Source: Aeromonas dhakensis
GTDB lineage: Bacteria; Pseudomonadota; Gammaproteobacteria; Enterobacterales; Aeromonadaceae
DNA length: 64,000 nt
Assembly (NCBI RefSeq): GCF_000820305.1
Contig: NZ_CDBH01000027.1
Coordinates: forward strand, 99,422 to 163,421
Direction of reading: 5' to 3'
Part shown: positions 50,936 to 60,476 of the stretch, piece after piece
Position numbering within the stretch: position 1 is the stretch's first letter
Layout of the letters: each line of letters opens with the position of its first letter
The notes under the pieces: model-generated
The model's database searches: none
What the model saw: the letters and a program-made list of their open reading frames with translations, nothing else
What the model was told of the DNA's origin: nothing
Program-made: the position numbers and the translations under genes

Positions 50936-51783
50936 TGCAGATCCAGCAGGCTCGCGCCCACATCATGGCGACCCTGGCAGGGGGGGAATCCCCCCGCGCC
51001 GATGCCGATGCGCTGCTCTGCCATCTGCTGGAGTGCCGGCGCAGCTACCTGATGACCTGGCCGGAGCGCGAGCTCGATGCCGCCCAGCAGGCCATCCTGC
51101 AGGGCTGGCTCGAACGCCGTCTCAATGGCGAACCCATCGCCCACCTCATCGGCGAGCGGGAGTTCTGGTCGCTGCCGCTCAAGGTGAGCCCGGCTACCCT
51201 GATCCCGCGCCCCGACACCGAGGTGCTGGTCGAGCAGGCGCTGGCGCGGCTGCCAGCAGGCCCCTGCGCCCTGCTGGATCTGGGCACCGGCACCGGCGCC
51301 ATCGCACTGGCGCTCAAGTCGGAGCGACCGGATGCCGATGTATGGGCGGTAGACAGAATGCCGGCAGCGGCAGCCCTGGCCCGTGCCAACAGCGCCGCGC
51401 TGGGTCTGCCCATCGAGGTGCGCGACGGCAGTTGGTTTGAGCCTTTGGTCTCTCCCTCGTCAAGTCAGGCGCCGCGCTTTGCCATGATCGTCTCCAACCC
51501 GCCCTACATCGACGGGGCGGATCCGCACCTCGATGAGGGGGACGTGCGCTTCGAGCCCCGCTCCGCCCTGGTGGCGGACGAGCAGGGGCTGGCGGATATC
51601 CGCCTCATCGTGACCGGGGCGCCGGCCCATTTGCTGCCGGGTGGCTGGCTGTTGCTGGAGCATGGCTGGCAGCAGGGGGAGGCGGTGCGTCAACTCCTGC
51701 TGCAACAGGGCTACGTGCAGGTGGAAACCGTGCGCGATTACGGCGATAACGAGCGGGTGACCCTGGGGCGGCTGGCTCAGTGA
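50935..51783 (+). CDS. prmC: Release factor glutamine methyltransferase
   Basis: Methylates the glutamine of the GGQ motif in RF1 and RF2, the product of the preceding gene. The 282-residue protein has an N-terminal helical domain, the LIPRPDTEVLVEQAL entry motif, SAM-binding LLDLGTGTGAIALALK near residues 112-127, and the substrate-binding NPPYI. TGATG overlap with prfA shows coupling. An insertion (PLVSPSSSQAPRF) ahead of NPPY is longer than in E. coli. Confidence 0.95.
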   Translation: MQIQQARAHIMATLAGGESPRADADALLCHLLECRRSYLMTWPERELDAAQQAILQGWLERRLNGEPIAHLIGEREFWSLPLKVSPATLIPRPDTEVLVEQALARLPAGPCALLDLGTGTGAIALALKSERPDADVWAVDRMPAAAALARANSAALGLPIEVRDGSWFEPLVSPSSSQAPRFAMIVSNPPYIDGADPHLDEGDVRFEPRSALVADEQGLADIRLIVTGAPAHLLPGGWLLLEHGWQQGEAVRQLLLQQGYVQVETVRDYGDNERVTLGRLAQ

Positions 51784-51825
51784 TATGACGGGCGGGCCGG
51801 GCCTGCCTCTGTTCAAGGACACGTT

Positions 51826-52209
51826 ATGTATTTTGCTATCAAACATCTGCACTTGCTGCTGATTGGCCTGGCCGTGCTGATGTTCATGTTGCGCTTCTAT
51901 TGGCTGCAGACCGGCTCGAGCCGCGCCGCCAGCGCCCGTACCCTCAGGTTGAGCGGCTGGCTCAACGGCCTGGTGGTGCTCTCCGGCGTGCTGCTGTGCA
52001 TGGTGCTGGATCTCAATCCGCTCAACAACGCCACCCCCTGGCTCAGCGAGAAGCTGACCGCCATCCTGGTGGTGGCTTTTTTGGCCATGATGGCACTGCG
52101 CCTGGCCCGCAGTAACGGCATCCGCTGGTTTGCGTTTCTGGGAGCCCTCGGCTGGCTCTTCTTCATCGCCAAGCTGGCCGTCTACAAGCAGGCCAGCCTG
52201 TTCGGTTAA
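51826..52209 (+). CDS. ychQ: SirB2-family membrane protein (YchQ)
   Basis: A 127-residue inner-membrane protein with four hydrophobic segments. YFAIKHLHLLLIGLAVLMFM, LSGVLLCMVLDLNPL, WLSEKLTAILVVAFLAMMAL and FIAKLAVYKQ fit the SirB2/YchQ family. Its place between prmC and the sirB1-type gene is the conserved enteric order. Function unknown. Confidence 0.9.
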   Translation: MYFAIKHLHLLLIGLAVLMFMLRFYWLQTGSSRAASARTLRLSGWLNGLVVLSGVLLCMVLDLNPLNNATPWLSEKLTAILVVAFLAMMALRLARSNGIRWFAFLGALGWLFFIAKLAVYKQASLFG

Positions 52210-52220
52210 GGATGATGACG

Positions 52221-53021
52221 ATGATACGCGTAGACGAATGGACCGATTTCGAAGCCCATGACATCGCCGAGCTGGCGCTGTCGGTGAGCGACGAGATCCA
52301 TGGCATCAGCGGCCGCGGGACGGCGGAGCTGGCCCGGCTCGACGCCTGGCTGGACGAGGCCATCGAGGAAGGGGATTGCGACCAGGTGCGCCGCCAGCTG
52401 CTGCAGGGCTTCTACCAGACCTTAGGGTTTCACGGCGACTGGCAGGACTACTTCTCGGTGGCTAACTGCGATCTGGCTCAGGTTCTGGCCCGCAAGCAGG
52501 GCATTCCGGTCAGCCTTGGCATCCTCATCATTCAGCTGGGGCGCAAGCTCGGGCTGGATGTGGAGGGAATCTGCTTCCCCGGCCACTTCCTGGTGAGCTT
52601 CGCCGGCAGCGAGGGAGAGGTCTATGTGGACCCCTTCACCGGCGACGAGTTGAGCCTGCACCACATCGAGCTGCTGCTGCGCGGGGCCCTCGGCAACCTG
52701 GCCACCCTCACCTCGGATCATCTGCAACCTGCCGGCCAGTGGGAGATCATCGAGCGGCTGCTCAACGTGAGCAAGGGCGCCCTGCTGCGGGAAGACCGGA
52801 TGACCGAGGCGCTGCGTTGCAGTGAACTGCTGCTGCGGATGAAGCCCGGTGACCCGCTGGAGACGCGGGATCGCGGTTTCATCTACGAGCAGCTCGACTG
52901 CCCGCGCTTCGCCGCCGACGATTTTGAGTACTTTATTGAACAGTGCCCGGACGATCCGGTGGCCGATGTGCTGAAAGCCCAGCTGGCCGCGCTGGATCTG
53001 AGCCCCAAGCCCCTCCACTGA
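52221..53021 (+). CDS. ychA: SirB1-family protein (transglutaminase-like fold with TPR tail, YchA)
   Basis: A 266-residue soluble protein. GFYQTLGFHGDWQDYFSVAN and ARKQGIPVSLGILIIQLGRK, then GLDVEGICFPGHFLVSF, form the SirB1 transglutaminase-like core; the C-terminal 80 residues look like TPR helices. I start at ATG 52221, eight bases after AAGGA, because ATG 52212 touches that site. It lies 11 bp after the sirB2-type gene and is followed by kdsA. Biochemical role unknown. Confidence 0.9.
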   Translation: MIRVDEWTDFEAHDIAELALSVSDEIHGISGRGTAELARLDAWLDEAIEEGDCDQVRRQLLQGFYQTLGFHGDWQDYFSVANCDLAQVLARKQGIPVSLGILIIQLGRKLGLDVEGICFPGHFLVSFAGSEGEVYVDPFTGDELSLHHIELLLRGALGNLATLTSDHLQPAGQWEIIERLLNVSKGALLREDRMTEALRCSELLLRMKPGDPLETRDRGFIYEQLDCPRFAADDFEYFIEQCPDDPVADVLKAQLAALDLSPKPLH

Positions 53022-53029
53022 GGAGTTAA

Positions 53030-54049
<1,020 letters not shown>

Positions 54050-54071
54050 ACCTGGCCCACGCTGGCCCCAT

Positions 54072-54105
54072 AAAAATGCCCCGCACTGCGGGGCATTTTT
54101 GTTTT
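54072..54105 (+). terminator. Terminator after kdsA
   Basis: AAAAATGCCCCGCA and TGCGGGGCATTTTT pair nearly fully, then TGTTTT. Confidence 0.95.
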
Positions 54106-54357
54106 CGCGCTGTTTTTATTTCCTGGGCCAGCATAAATCAATCGCGGAATAAATACATCCTGGTTGCCATGGTGTTAATGTTGTTAAATCTGTTGTGTGA
54201 TTGATGTCTATTAATTGCTTCTTTCAACATGTGAAAGTAGCCCCTGTTGTGATGAGGGAACGGCACGAACCGGGCGAGATAATTCATATTTCGTCACGGC
54301 TTGCTGCATGCGTATTTCTGCCATGACACATCTCATTAAACTGACAGGACGTTAAGA

Positions 54358-55638
54358 ATGCAGAAAAAAATAGTCAGCAGCCTGTATTTTCAGGTGTTGT
54401 TAGCGATCACCCTCGGAGTCATCCTGGGGCATATATATCCCGACCTTGGTGCGGACATGAAACCGCTCGGAGATGGCTTCGTCAAATTAATCAAAATGAT
54501 CATCGCCCCGGTTATATTCTGCACCGTGGTGACCGGCATTGCCGGCATGGAGAGCATGAAAGCGGTGGGTAAAACCGGCGCCATCGCGCTGCTCTATTTT
54601 GAAGTGGTCAGCACCATCGCCCTCATCATCGGGCTGTGCGTGGTCAACCTGCTGCAACCGGGGGTGGGCATGAACGTCGACCCCGCCACGCTGGACGCCA
54701 GCGCCATCTCTGCCTACGCCGAACAGGCCAAGGCACAGGGCATCATCCCCTTCCTGCTGGACGTGATCCCGGGTAGCGTGATCGGTGCCTTCGCCAGCGG
54801 CAATATTCTGCAGGTACTGTTATTTGCGGTGCTGTTCGGCTTCTCCCTGCACCATATCGGCGAGAAGGGAAAGGTGATATTCAATGTCATCGACAGCTTC
54901 TCCCAGGTTATTTTCGGGATCATCAACATGATCATGCGGCTGGCGCCGGTGGGTGCATTTGGTGCCATGGCATTTACCATCGGGAAATATGGTATCGGCT
55001 CGCTGGTTCAGCTCGGACAATTAATCGCCTGCTTCTACATGACCTGCCTGCTGTTTATTTTCCTGGTACTGGGCAGTATTGCCAGAGCGAATGGTTTCAG
55101 CATTCTGCGTTTTATTTCCTATATCCGGGAAGAGCTGCTGATCGTGCTTGGTACATCCTCTTCTGAATCTGTATTGCCGCGCATGCTGGTCAAGATGGAG
55201 GCGCTCGGTTGCAAGAAGTCGGTGGTGGGGCTGGTGATCCCGACCGGTTATTCCTTCAACCTGGACGGTACCTCCATCTATCTGACCATGGCAGCCATCT
55301 TCATCGCCCAGGCCACCAACACCCCGCTCGATCTGTTCCAGCAGATCACCCTGCTGGTGGTGCTGCTCATCTCCTCGAAGGGGGCGGCCGGGGTGACCGG
55401 CAGCGGCTTCATCGTGCTGGCAGCTACCATCTCGGCGGTGGGCCACCTGCCGCTGGCCGGGCTGGCGTTGATCCTCGGCATCGATCGCTTCATGTCGGAG
55501 GCCCGCGCCCTGACCAACCTCATCGGCAACGGGGTGGCAACTCTGGTGGTGGCCCGTTACTGCGATCAGCTCGACGAGCAGCAGATGCACGAGGCGCTGA
55601 GCAACCCGCCGCAAGCCGTCAAGGTGGATCAGTATTGA
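54358..55638 (+). CDS. dctA: C4-dicarboxylate:H+ symporter DctA
   Basis: A 426-residue DAACS transporter for succinate, fumarate and malate. It follows E. coli DctA almost block for block: [58 protein letters not shown], the serine-rich hairpin [20 protein letters not shown], and [20 protein letters not shown]. About eight helices and two re-entrant loops are expected. It stands alone between terminators. No dcuSR or dctBD genes lie nearby, and no CRP site was firmly identified in the 250-bp upstream spacer. Confidence 0.95.
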   Translation: MQKKIVSSLYFQVLLAITLGVILGHIYPDLGADMKPLGDGFVKLIKMIIAPVIFCTVVTGIAGMESMKAVGKTGAIALLYFEVVSTIALIIGLCVVNLLQPGVGMNVDPATLDASAISAYAEQAKAQGIIPFLLDVIPGSVIGAFASGNILQVLLFAVLFGFSLHHIGEKGKVIFNVIDSFSQVIFGIINMIMRLAPVGAFGAMAFTIGKYGIGSLVQLGQLIACFYMTCLLFIFLVLGSIARANGFSILRFISYIREELLIVLGTSSSESVLPRMLVKMEALGCKKSVVGLVIPTGYSFNLDGTSIYLTMAAIFIAQATNTPLDLFQQITLLVVLLISSKGAAGVTGSGFIVLAATISAVGHLPLAGLALILGIDRFMSEARALTNLIGNGVATLVVARYCDQLDEQQMHEALSNPPQAVKVDQY

Positions 55639-55711
55639 GCCACCGATACCTGCGCCGTGCGCTGCCAGCCTGTCGAGCAAGGGCAGCCAACGGGGGGGGA
55701 ATTCAAGCCAT

Positions 55712-55738
55712 AAAAAAACGGCCCGTTTGGGCCGTTTT
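55712..55738. terminator. Bidirectional terminator between dctA and grcA
   Basis: AAAACGGCCC and GGGCCGTTTT pair around GTTT, between converging genes. Confidence 0.93.
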
Positions 55739-55765
55739 CCATGATACCGGTTGCTGCAGAGCGAC

Positions 55766-56146
55766 TTACAGGCTCTGGGTGAAGGTGCGGGTCACCACGT
55801 CACGCTGCTGTTCCGGGGTCAGTGCGTTGAAGCGCACGGCGTAGCCGGAGACGCGGATGGTCAGCTGCGGGTACTTCTCCGGGTTGGCGATGGCGTCTTC
55901 CAGGGTCTCGCGACGCAGGACGTTGACGTTCAGGTGCTGGCCACCTTCGACGGCCGGCTCGGCTTGTACCGGCAGTTCACGGTACTCGAACTGGCCCAGG
56001 TCGGAGAGGCTGACTTCCTGATCGGCGGCAAAGGCATCGCCCTTGGCGCAGATGCAGCGAGCCTGTTGCTTCTCTTCGTCCAGCAGCCAGAACGAGTTCA
56101 GCAGAGCGGCGTTGGCAGACTGGGTGATTTGGATGCCCTTGATCAT
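55766..56146 (-). CDS. grcA: Autonomous glycyl radical cofactor GrcA (YfiD)
   Basis: A 126-residue spare part that replaces the damaged glycyl radical domain of pyruvate formate-lyase. [20 protein letters not shown] starts the protein and [20 protein letters not shown] with [16 protein letters not shown] carries the radical glycine in RVSGYAV. AGGAG is seven bases ahead of ATG 56146. The upstream region has two FNR-type boxes. grcA next to ung is the E. coli order as well. Confidence 0.97.
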   Translation of the reverse strand: MIKGIQITQSANAALLNSFWLLDEEKQQARCICAKGDAFAADQEVSLSDLGQFEYRELPVQAEPAVEGGQHLNVNVLRRETLEDAIANPEKYPQLTIRVSGYAVRFNALTPEQQRDVVTRTFTQSL

Positions 56147-56260
56147 GGTATGACTCCTCATAGGAAAGCGGATTCAACTGTAAGGACATTACCCTGATGT
56201 ATTTAAACCACCGGGATGATTTAAAGGGCCCTTGCCTTACACCTTTACTTTGTTGGGTCA

Positions 56261-56303
56261 TATATACCACGACGGTAATATTACGAAAATTGATCTAAAT
56301 CAA
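56261..56303 (-). promoter_or_regulatory. grcA promoter with FNR box I
   Basis: TTGATCTAAATCAA (56290-56303) is a perfect FNR consensus. A -10 TATATA lies at 56266-56261 on the reverse strand, so the box is centred near -41, the class II activator position. It implies anaerobic induction. Confidence 0.9.
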
Positions 56304-56342
56304 AAAATACGCGATCTGTGCGGATGTGGAGGGATTAAATTA

Positions 56343-56356
56343 TTGAGGTTAATCAA
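56343..56356 (-). promoter_or_regulatory. FNR box II of grcA
   Basis: TTGAGGTTAATCAA differs from the FNR consensus by one base. Its centre is exactly 53 bp upstream of that of box I, the spacing of the -40.5 and -93.5 sites described for E. coli yfiD. Confidence 0.75.
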
Positions 56357-56397
56357 AAATAGGTCATTTTTCTGATTATGAAAGATATCCAAATTAT

Positions 56398-57012
56398 GCA
56401 TCTTTCATTAATTAAATCTAGTAATTTAACTACATCTTTTCATGTTCCAGCCCGCTCGAAGCTGGATTCGCCATACAGTAGGTGAAGGGGATAAGCCAAT
56501 GATGGGGATACGCCAAAAAGGTGAAGGAGAGGCTTAACCAAGGCAAGAGAGGGCGATGGGGGTCGGCAGGCAAGCGGGAGAGTAGCCCTGCCATCGCCAG
56601 ACGAGGCCATGGAGAGTCGCGTGGGAGTTCAGTGCCGACCTCTTGCTCACCCGAAGATGGCCGACGGCGACCGAAAGGTGAGCGCGGTGGCCACGGCTTG
56701 GCCGGGAGGAGGAACCCGCAGGGGCATCCTGGTTGCGTCTTGGGGGCTGGCCCCCTATCCTGAGCCCCTTGCTGCATTAATGGGGGCAGGGGGCGCGTGC
56801 TGGCCGATTGGCCTGCGTAAAAAGCAAGGTGACCCCGGGCCTGCCGTATTCATCGAGGATGGTGGCGTGCTGTGCTGTGCCCGTGTGGGTGAGCAGGGCG
56901 CAGGCCATCCATCCGGCCCTGTAGATCGAGGAGAGAGGCGCACCGACCTGCACGCACGAGCGGCCGGGTCGAAATAAGCGCCTCCCCCGACAGATTCAAT
57001 GAGGAGATTGGG
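56398..57012. other. About 600-bp structured spacer between grcA and ung, no recognised gene
   Basis: After an A/T-rich start the stretch 56450-56960 is G/C-rich with several possible stems: GGCGATGG with CCATCGCC (bounding about 56552-56600), GGGGGC-TG-GCCCCC near 56741-56754, and near-direct repeats GGGGATAAGCCAA / GGGGATACGCCAA near 56490-56516. Open frames on both strands are Pro/Arg/Gly-rich and look non-coding. It could hold an RNA gene or a degenerate repeat element. Confidence 0.4.
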
Positions 57013-57681
57013 GTGCTGACCTGGACTGATGTGATTGGCTCCGAGAAGGAGCAGGACTATTTCAAGGCAACCCTGGCGACCGTCAGGAGCGAGCGGGAGG
57101 CGGGCAAGGTGATCTACCCGCCGGCCACCGACGTGTTCAACGCCTTCAAGCTGACCGAGCTGGATCAGGTCAAGGTGGTGATCCTGGGTCAGGATCCCTA
57201 TCACGGTCCGAACCAGGCCCATGGCCTCTGCTTCTCCGTGCTGCCCGGCGTGCGTACGCCTCCCTCGCTGGTGAACATCTACAAGGAGATGCAGCGGGAT
57301 CTGCCGGGTTTTGTCACACCCAATCACGGTTTTCTGGAGTCCTGGGCCACCCAGGGGGTATTGCTGCTCAATACGGTGCTGACGGTGCAGGCGGGCCAGG
57401 CTCACTCCCATGCCCATCTGGGCTGGGAAACCTTCACCGACCGTGTCATCGAGCAGATCAACGCCAGCTGTCAGGGGGTGGTCTTCCTGCTGTGGGGCGC
57501 CCACGCCCAGAAGAAGGGACGTTTCATCGACCGGAGCCGCCACCACGTGCTGAGTGCCCCCCATCCCAGCCCGCTCTCGGCCCATCGCGGCTTCATCGGC
57601 TGTGGCCACTTCTCCGAGACCAACCGCTTGCTGAGCCAGCAGGGGATGAGCCCCATCAACTGGCACTCGGTCTGCGAATAA
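57013..57681 (+). CDS. ung: Uracil-DNA glycosylase
   Basis: Removes uracil from DNA, starting base-excision repair. The 222-residue family 1 enzyme has the water-activating [18 protein letters not shown] near residues 60-77, [24 protein letters not shown] and the DNA-intercalating loop [11 protein letters not shown]. It starts with GTG 57013, about six bases after AGGAG. Divergent from grcA, as in related bacteria, but with a longer spacer. Confidence 0.97.
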   Translation: MLTWTDVIGSEKEQDYFKATLATVRSEREAGKVIYPPATDVFNAFKLTELDQVKVVILGQDPYHGPNQAHGLCFSVLPGVRTPPSLVNIYKEMQRDLPGFVTPNHGFLESWATQGVLLLNTVLTVQAGQAHSHAHLGWETFTDRVIEQINASCQGVVFLLWGAHAQKKGRFIDRSRHHVLSAPHPSPLSAHRGFIGCGHFSETNRLLSQQGMSPINWHSVCE

Positions 57682-57840
57682 CGCGGGGGCAGATAGCCGT
57701 GATTTGCTCCGTCGGGAGGGTGGGGCAGCATGCGCCACTGGCCGTTTTCTCTGCAGCTGACTTGATTGAGTGCAAAGTTGGCGCGATAAATGGCCGTATA
57801 CTCGGATCAGAATCGTTTCATTTCAGCGCAAGGAGTGCCC

Positions 57841-58389
57841 ATGTTAGCGAGTCTGCACAAGGATCATCTCAACATCGCCCGGTTGCTGGGTCTGCTCAAG
57901 CAGAAGCTGGCGGCCATTCGCAGCGAAGAAAGGGTCAGCTATTTCCTGATCCGCGATGTGGTGGATTACCTGCGGGAGGTATCGGACAAGTATCACCATC
58001 CGAAGGAAGACATCATTTATGACTATTACCTCAAGTACCGGGTAGTGGAAGGGGATGTGGCCAACCGGCTGCAACAGGAGCATGCCAAGCTGGTGGAGGC
58101 CGGTGCCGAGCTCAGGGAGATGGTGGAGATGATCCTGATGGATGCGGTCATTCCGCTCGATCAGTTCACCGCCAAGCTGGAGCAGTTCGTGGCGCTGCAG
58201 GAGGCGCACATGAACTACGAAGAGGGGGTCATCTTCCCCCATCTGCGCGACTCGCTGACCGAGGATGACTGGCGTCACCTCGAGCAGGTCTGGCAGAACC
58301 GCGCCATCGGGGATCCCCTGTTCGGGCCCGAGATCAGCCAGCACTTTCAGGATCTGGCCAGGCGCCTGTCGCTGCCGATCTCTTCCTGA
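57841..58389 (+). CDS. Hemerythrin HHE-domain protein
   Basis: A 182-residue all-helical protein with a hemerythrin-like cation-binding motif set: KDHLNIARLL (His8 region), YHHPKEDIIYDYYLKY with HPKED, QQEHAKL, and EAHMNYEEGVIFPHL with the C-terminal His/Glu pair. A di-iron centre that binds oxygen or nitric oxide, or senses redox state, is likely. AAGGAG is five bases before ATG 57841. It stands alone between ung and a bidirectional terminator. Confidence 0.87.
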   Translation: MLASLHKDHLNIARLLGLLKQKLAAIRSEERVSYFLIRDVVDYLREVSDKYHHPKEDIIYDYYLKYRVVEGDVANRLQQEHAKLVEAGAELREMVEMILMDAVIPLDQFTAKLEQFVALQEAHMNYEEGVIFPHLRDSLTEDDWRHLEQVWQNRAIGDPLFGPEISQHFQDLARRLSLPISS

Positions 58390-58404
58390 GGGTCGACACT
58401 CCCT

Positions 58405-58443
58405 TGAAAAACAAGGCCCCGGTTAACCGGGGCCTTGTTTTTA
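58405..58443. terminator. Bidirectional terminator after the hemerythrin gene
   Basis: AAAAACAAGGCCCCGGTTAA lies opposite CCGGGGCCTTGTTTTT in a nearly perfect palindrome; it serves both converging genes and overlaps the stop of the DUF3545 gene by a few bases. Confidence 0.95.
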
Positions 58444-58623
58444 CAGTTCGATCTCGTCTGAGAGACCTTCGTAGGCGATGTCGATGGATTGCAGCTCCTT
58501 CTGCAGGCGATGCTTGTCTTTCAACGCCTCTATCTCACGCCATTTACGTTTTTTTCCCGTTGTCCCGCGGCTACGTGAACCGAGCTCAACTACATCTTCA
58601 TAATCGAAGTTGAACATTTCCAT
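58441..58623 (-). CDS. DUF3545 small protein
   Basis: A 60-residue acidic/basic protein. FDYEDVVELGSRSRGTTGKK is followed by KRKWREIEALKDKHRLQKEL and an acidic end; this WREIEALKDK-type helix is the mark of DUF3545. AAGGAGG lies five bases before ATG 58623, a strong binding site. Its stop is inside the terminator palindrome. Function unknown. Confidence 0.82.
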   Translation of the reverse strand: MEMFNFDYEDVVELGSRSRGTTGKKRKWREIEALKDKHRLQKELQSIDIAYEGLSDEIEL

Positions 58624-58729
58624 GGCTCCCTCCTTGGTTATTCTCGTTTTCACCATCCGTATAACATACCGGCATTGAAAATAAAACGTTTTCGTGACGA
58701 ACCCATGACAGCGGATCCTGCGCCCATAA

Positions 58730-58764
58730 AAAAACCGGGTGCCCTTGCGGGAACCCGGTTTTTG
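58730..58764 (-). terminator. Terminator after the transaldolase gene
   Basis: Reverse strand AAAAACCGGGTTCCCGC and the matching GGGCACCCGGTTTTTTT pair with one mismatch and a T run. Confidence 0.9.
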
Positions 58765-58783
58765 TCGGCAGATGGCGCAGCGA

Positions 58784-59734
58784 TCAGAGGCGGCTGGCCA
58801 GCATGGTTTCCAGCTTGCCCTGGTCGATGGCAAACATGCGGATGCCTTCGCCCAGCTTCTCGTGAGCCATGGCGTCCTGGTTCAGTTCCCAGCGGAATTC
58901 GGCCTCGGTCATCGGGGTCGGTTTGGCCTTGCGCTCGCCGGTGTAGTCCAGCTTGCGAACCACGGCACCTTCCGCCTTGCTCAGCTCTTCCAGCAGGGCC
59001 GGGCCAATGGTCAGACGGTCGCAGCCGGCCAGTTCCAGGATCTCGCCGGTATTGCGGAAGCTGGCACCCATGACCACGGTCGGGTAGTCGTGCTGTTTGT
59101 AGTAGTTGTAGATGGAGGTGACGGAGACCACGCCCGGATCTTCGCTGGCGGTGTAGTCACGGCCGTTCTTGGCCTTGTACCAGTCGAGGATGCGGCCCAC
59201 GAACGGGGAGATCAGGAAGGCGCCGGCTTCGGCACAGGCACGAGCCTGGGCGAAGGAGAACAGCAGGGTCAGGTTGCACTGGATACCCTCTTTCTCCAGT
59301 ACCTCGGCGGCACGGATCCCCTCCCAGGTGGAGGCCAGCTTGATCAGGATGCGATCGTTGCTGATACCGGCGTCGTTGTAGAGACGGATCAGTTTGCGGG
59401 CCTTGGCGATGCTGGCCTCGGTGTCGAAGGAGAGACGGGCGTCCACTTCGGTGGAGATGCGGCCCGGGACGATCTTCAGCACTTCCAGACCGATGTTGAC
59501 CGCCAGCTTGTCGCCCGCGTCGATGATTTGCTGTGCCTTGTCCTGGCTCTGGGCCTTGGCCCAGGTGACGGCGTCTTCGATCAGCGCCGCGTACTCGGGG
59601 ATCTCGGATGCCTTCAACACCAGAGAGGGGTTGGTGGTGGCATCGATGGGCTGGTAGCGCTTGATGGCTTCGATATCGCCGGTGTCGGCGACAACTGTGG
59701 TCAGGGCTTTCAGCTGGGTTAATTTATCGGCCAT
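58784..59734 (-). CDS. tal: Transaldolase
   Basis: Moves dihydroxyacetone between sugar phosphates in the pentose phosphate pathway. The 316-residue protein starts [20 protein letters not shown], and contains [12 protein letters not shown] (residues 30-41), the Schiff-base lysine in [36 protein letters not shown] and [15 protein letters not shown] 59734 is fixed by homology; an in-frame ATG 30 bases upstream is not supported. Whether it is talA or talB cannot be told here; no transketolase gene is adjacent. Confidence 0.96.
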   Translation of the reverse strand: MADKLTQLKALTTVVADTGDIEAIKRYQPIDATTNPSLVLKASEIPEYAALIEDAVTWAKAQSQDKAQQIIDAGDKLAVNIGLEVLKIVPGRISTEVDARLSFDTEASIAKARKLIRLYNDAGISNDRILIKLASTWEGIRAAEVLEKEGIQCNLTLLFSFAQARACAEAGAFLISPFVGRILDWYKAKNGRDYTASEDPGVVSVTSIYNYYKQHDYPTVVMGASFRNTGEILELAGCDRLTIGPALLEELSKAEGAVVRKLDYTGERKAKPTPMTEAEFRWELNQDAMAHEKLGEGIRMFAIDQGKLETMLASRL

Positions 59735-60476
59735 GGCAAATATCATCTCTTTATGAGGGCGCACTCTCTTGGTGAGGACGCAGGCTCGGGGGTGGCGGGC
59801 GTGAGACGACAGTTCTGAAATAAAATTACAAAATCCCGGCGACTCAGGCTCAGAAAAGCGCGATGGGCGGGCCCCATCGTCATTGCCTGCCTAATTAATA
59901 CGGATGTGGCTCATCCTGCAATAGGGGGGGCTGTATGCTTATCAGCCACTCCCTGGCGCAGGCGGGAAGGAGTGGATAAAAGTGTTTGATAAAAAACAAC
60001 TTTTATCTGTTTTTAGTCGCTGAAATTATCCTTCGTCAAAAACAACTTTTTTGGTTGATTATCTGTTTTGTGCCCTCGATCACATAAATTGTGTGGTTAG
60101 CCACTTGAAATTTTATTACGTGTAAAACGTTTGGCGAAACCGGGCCGTTTTGGCATTCCCGACGGGTAAACGCTTGCGTAATGGTTTGCCTCCGTTTTCC
60201 CGCTTCTACCTCTATGTAGATAATTGCCAAAAGGTTTTCTTATGGGTCTAATTTGTTGGCCGATTGATTGGATTCTCAGTTTTGTTGAAATTTTGCGAGT
60301 TAAATGAAGCTTTATTGCGCTAAAACGCTCGTTTTTTGTTTCCGTAGTGATCCCGATCACTATTCTGAACTCCTTCGCTATGCTAGATTCCGCCCCTTTA
60401 GTGAACCGCAAATTCAGAAATCGACAGCAAGGGGTCAGCGCAGACTGACCATGGATGTGATAACAACGAGAGAAAT
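59735..60476. other. 742-bp spacer between divergent tal and the alanine symporter gene
   Basis: A/T-rich with no credible gene. Visible details: CCACTCC/GGAGTGG inverted arms near 59946-59975; two direct repeats of AAAACAACTTTT at about 59994 and 60041, each followed by ATCTGTTTT; and an 18-bp palindrome at 60345. The size suggests complex control of one or both flanking genes. Confidence 0.45.
60345..60362. promoter_or_regulatory. 18-bp palindrome upstream of the alanine symporter gene
   Basis: TAGTGATCCCGATCACTA has perfect 8-bp arms. It lies 115 bp before the symporter start, and near a TATGCT-type -10 further on, a usual place for an operator. The cognate regulator is unknown; GTGAT/ATCAC half-sites recall Crp/Fnr-type or GntR-type sites. 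Confidence 0.55.

Noticed and set aside
54160..54260. CRP or sigma-54 site upstream of dctA
   Set aside because: Several TGTGA half-sites occur but no symmetric CRP site, and no GG-N10-GC sigma-54 core could be set with confidence.
56430..56777. Reverse-strand 115-codon frame between grcA and ung
   Set aside because: Pro/Arg-rich composition, no ribosome binding site, no domain; overlaps equally long frames on the other strand in a structured G/C-rich spacer.
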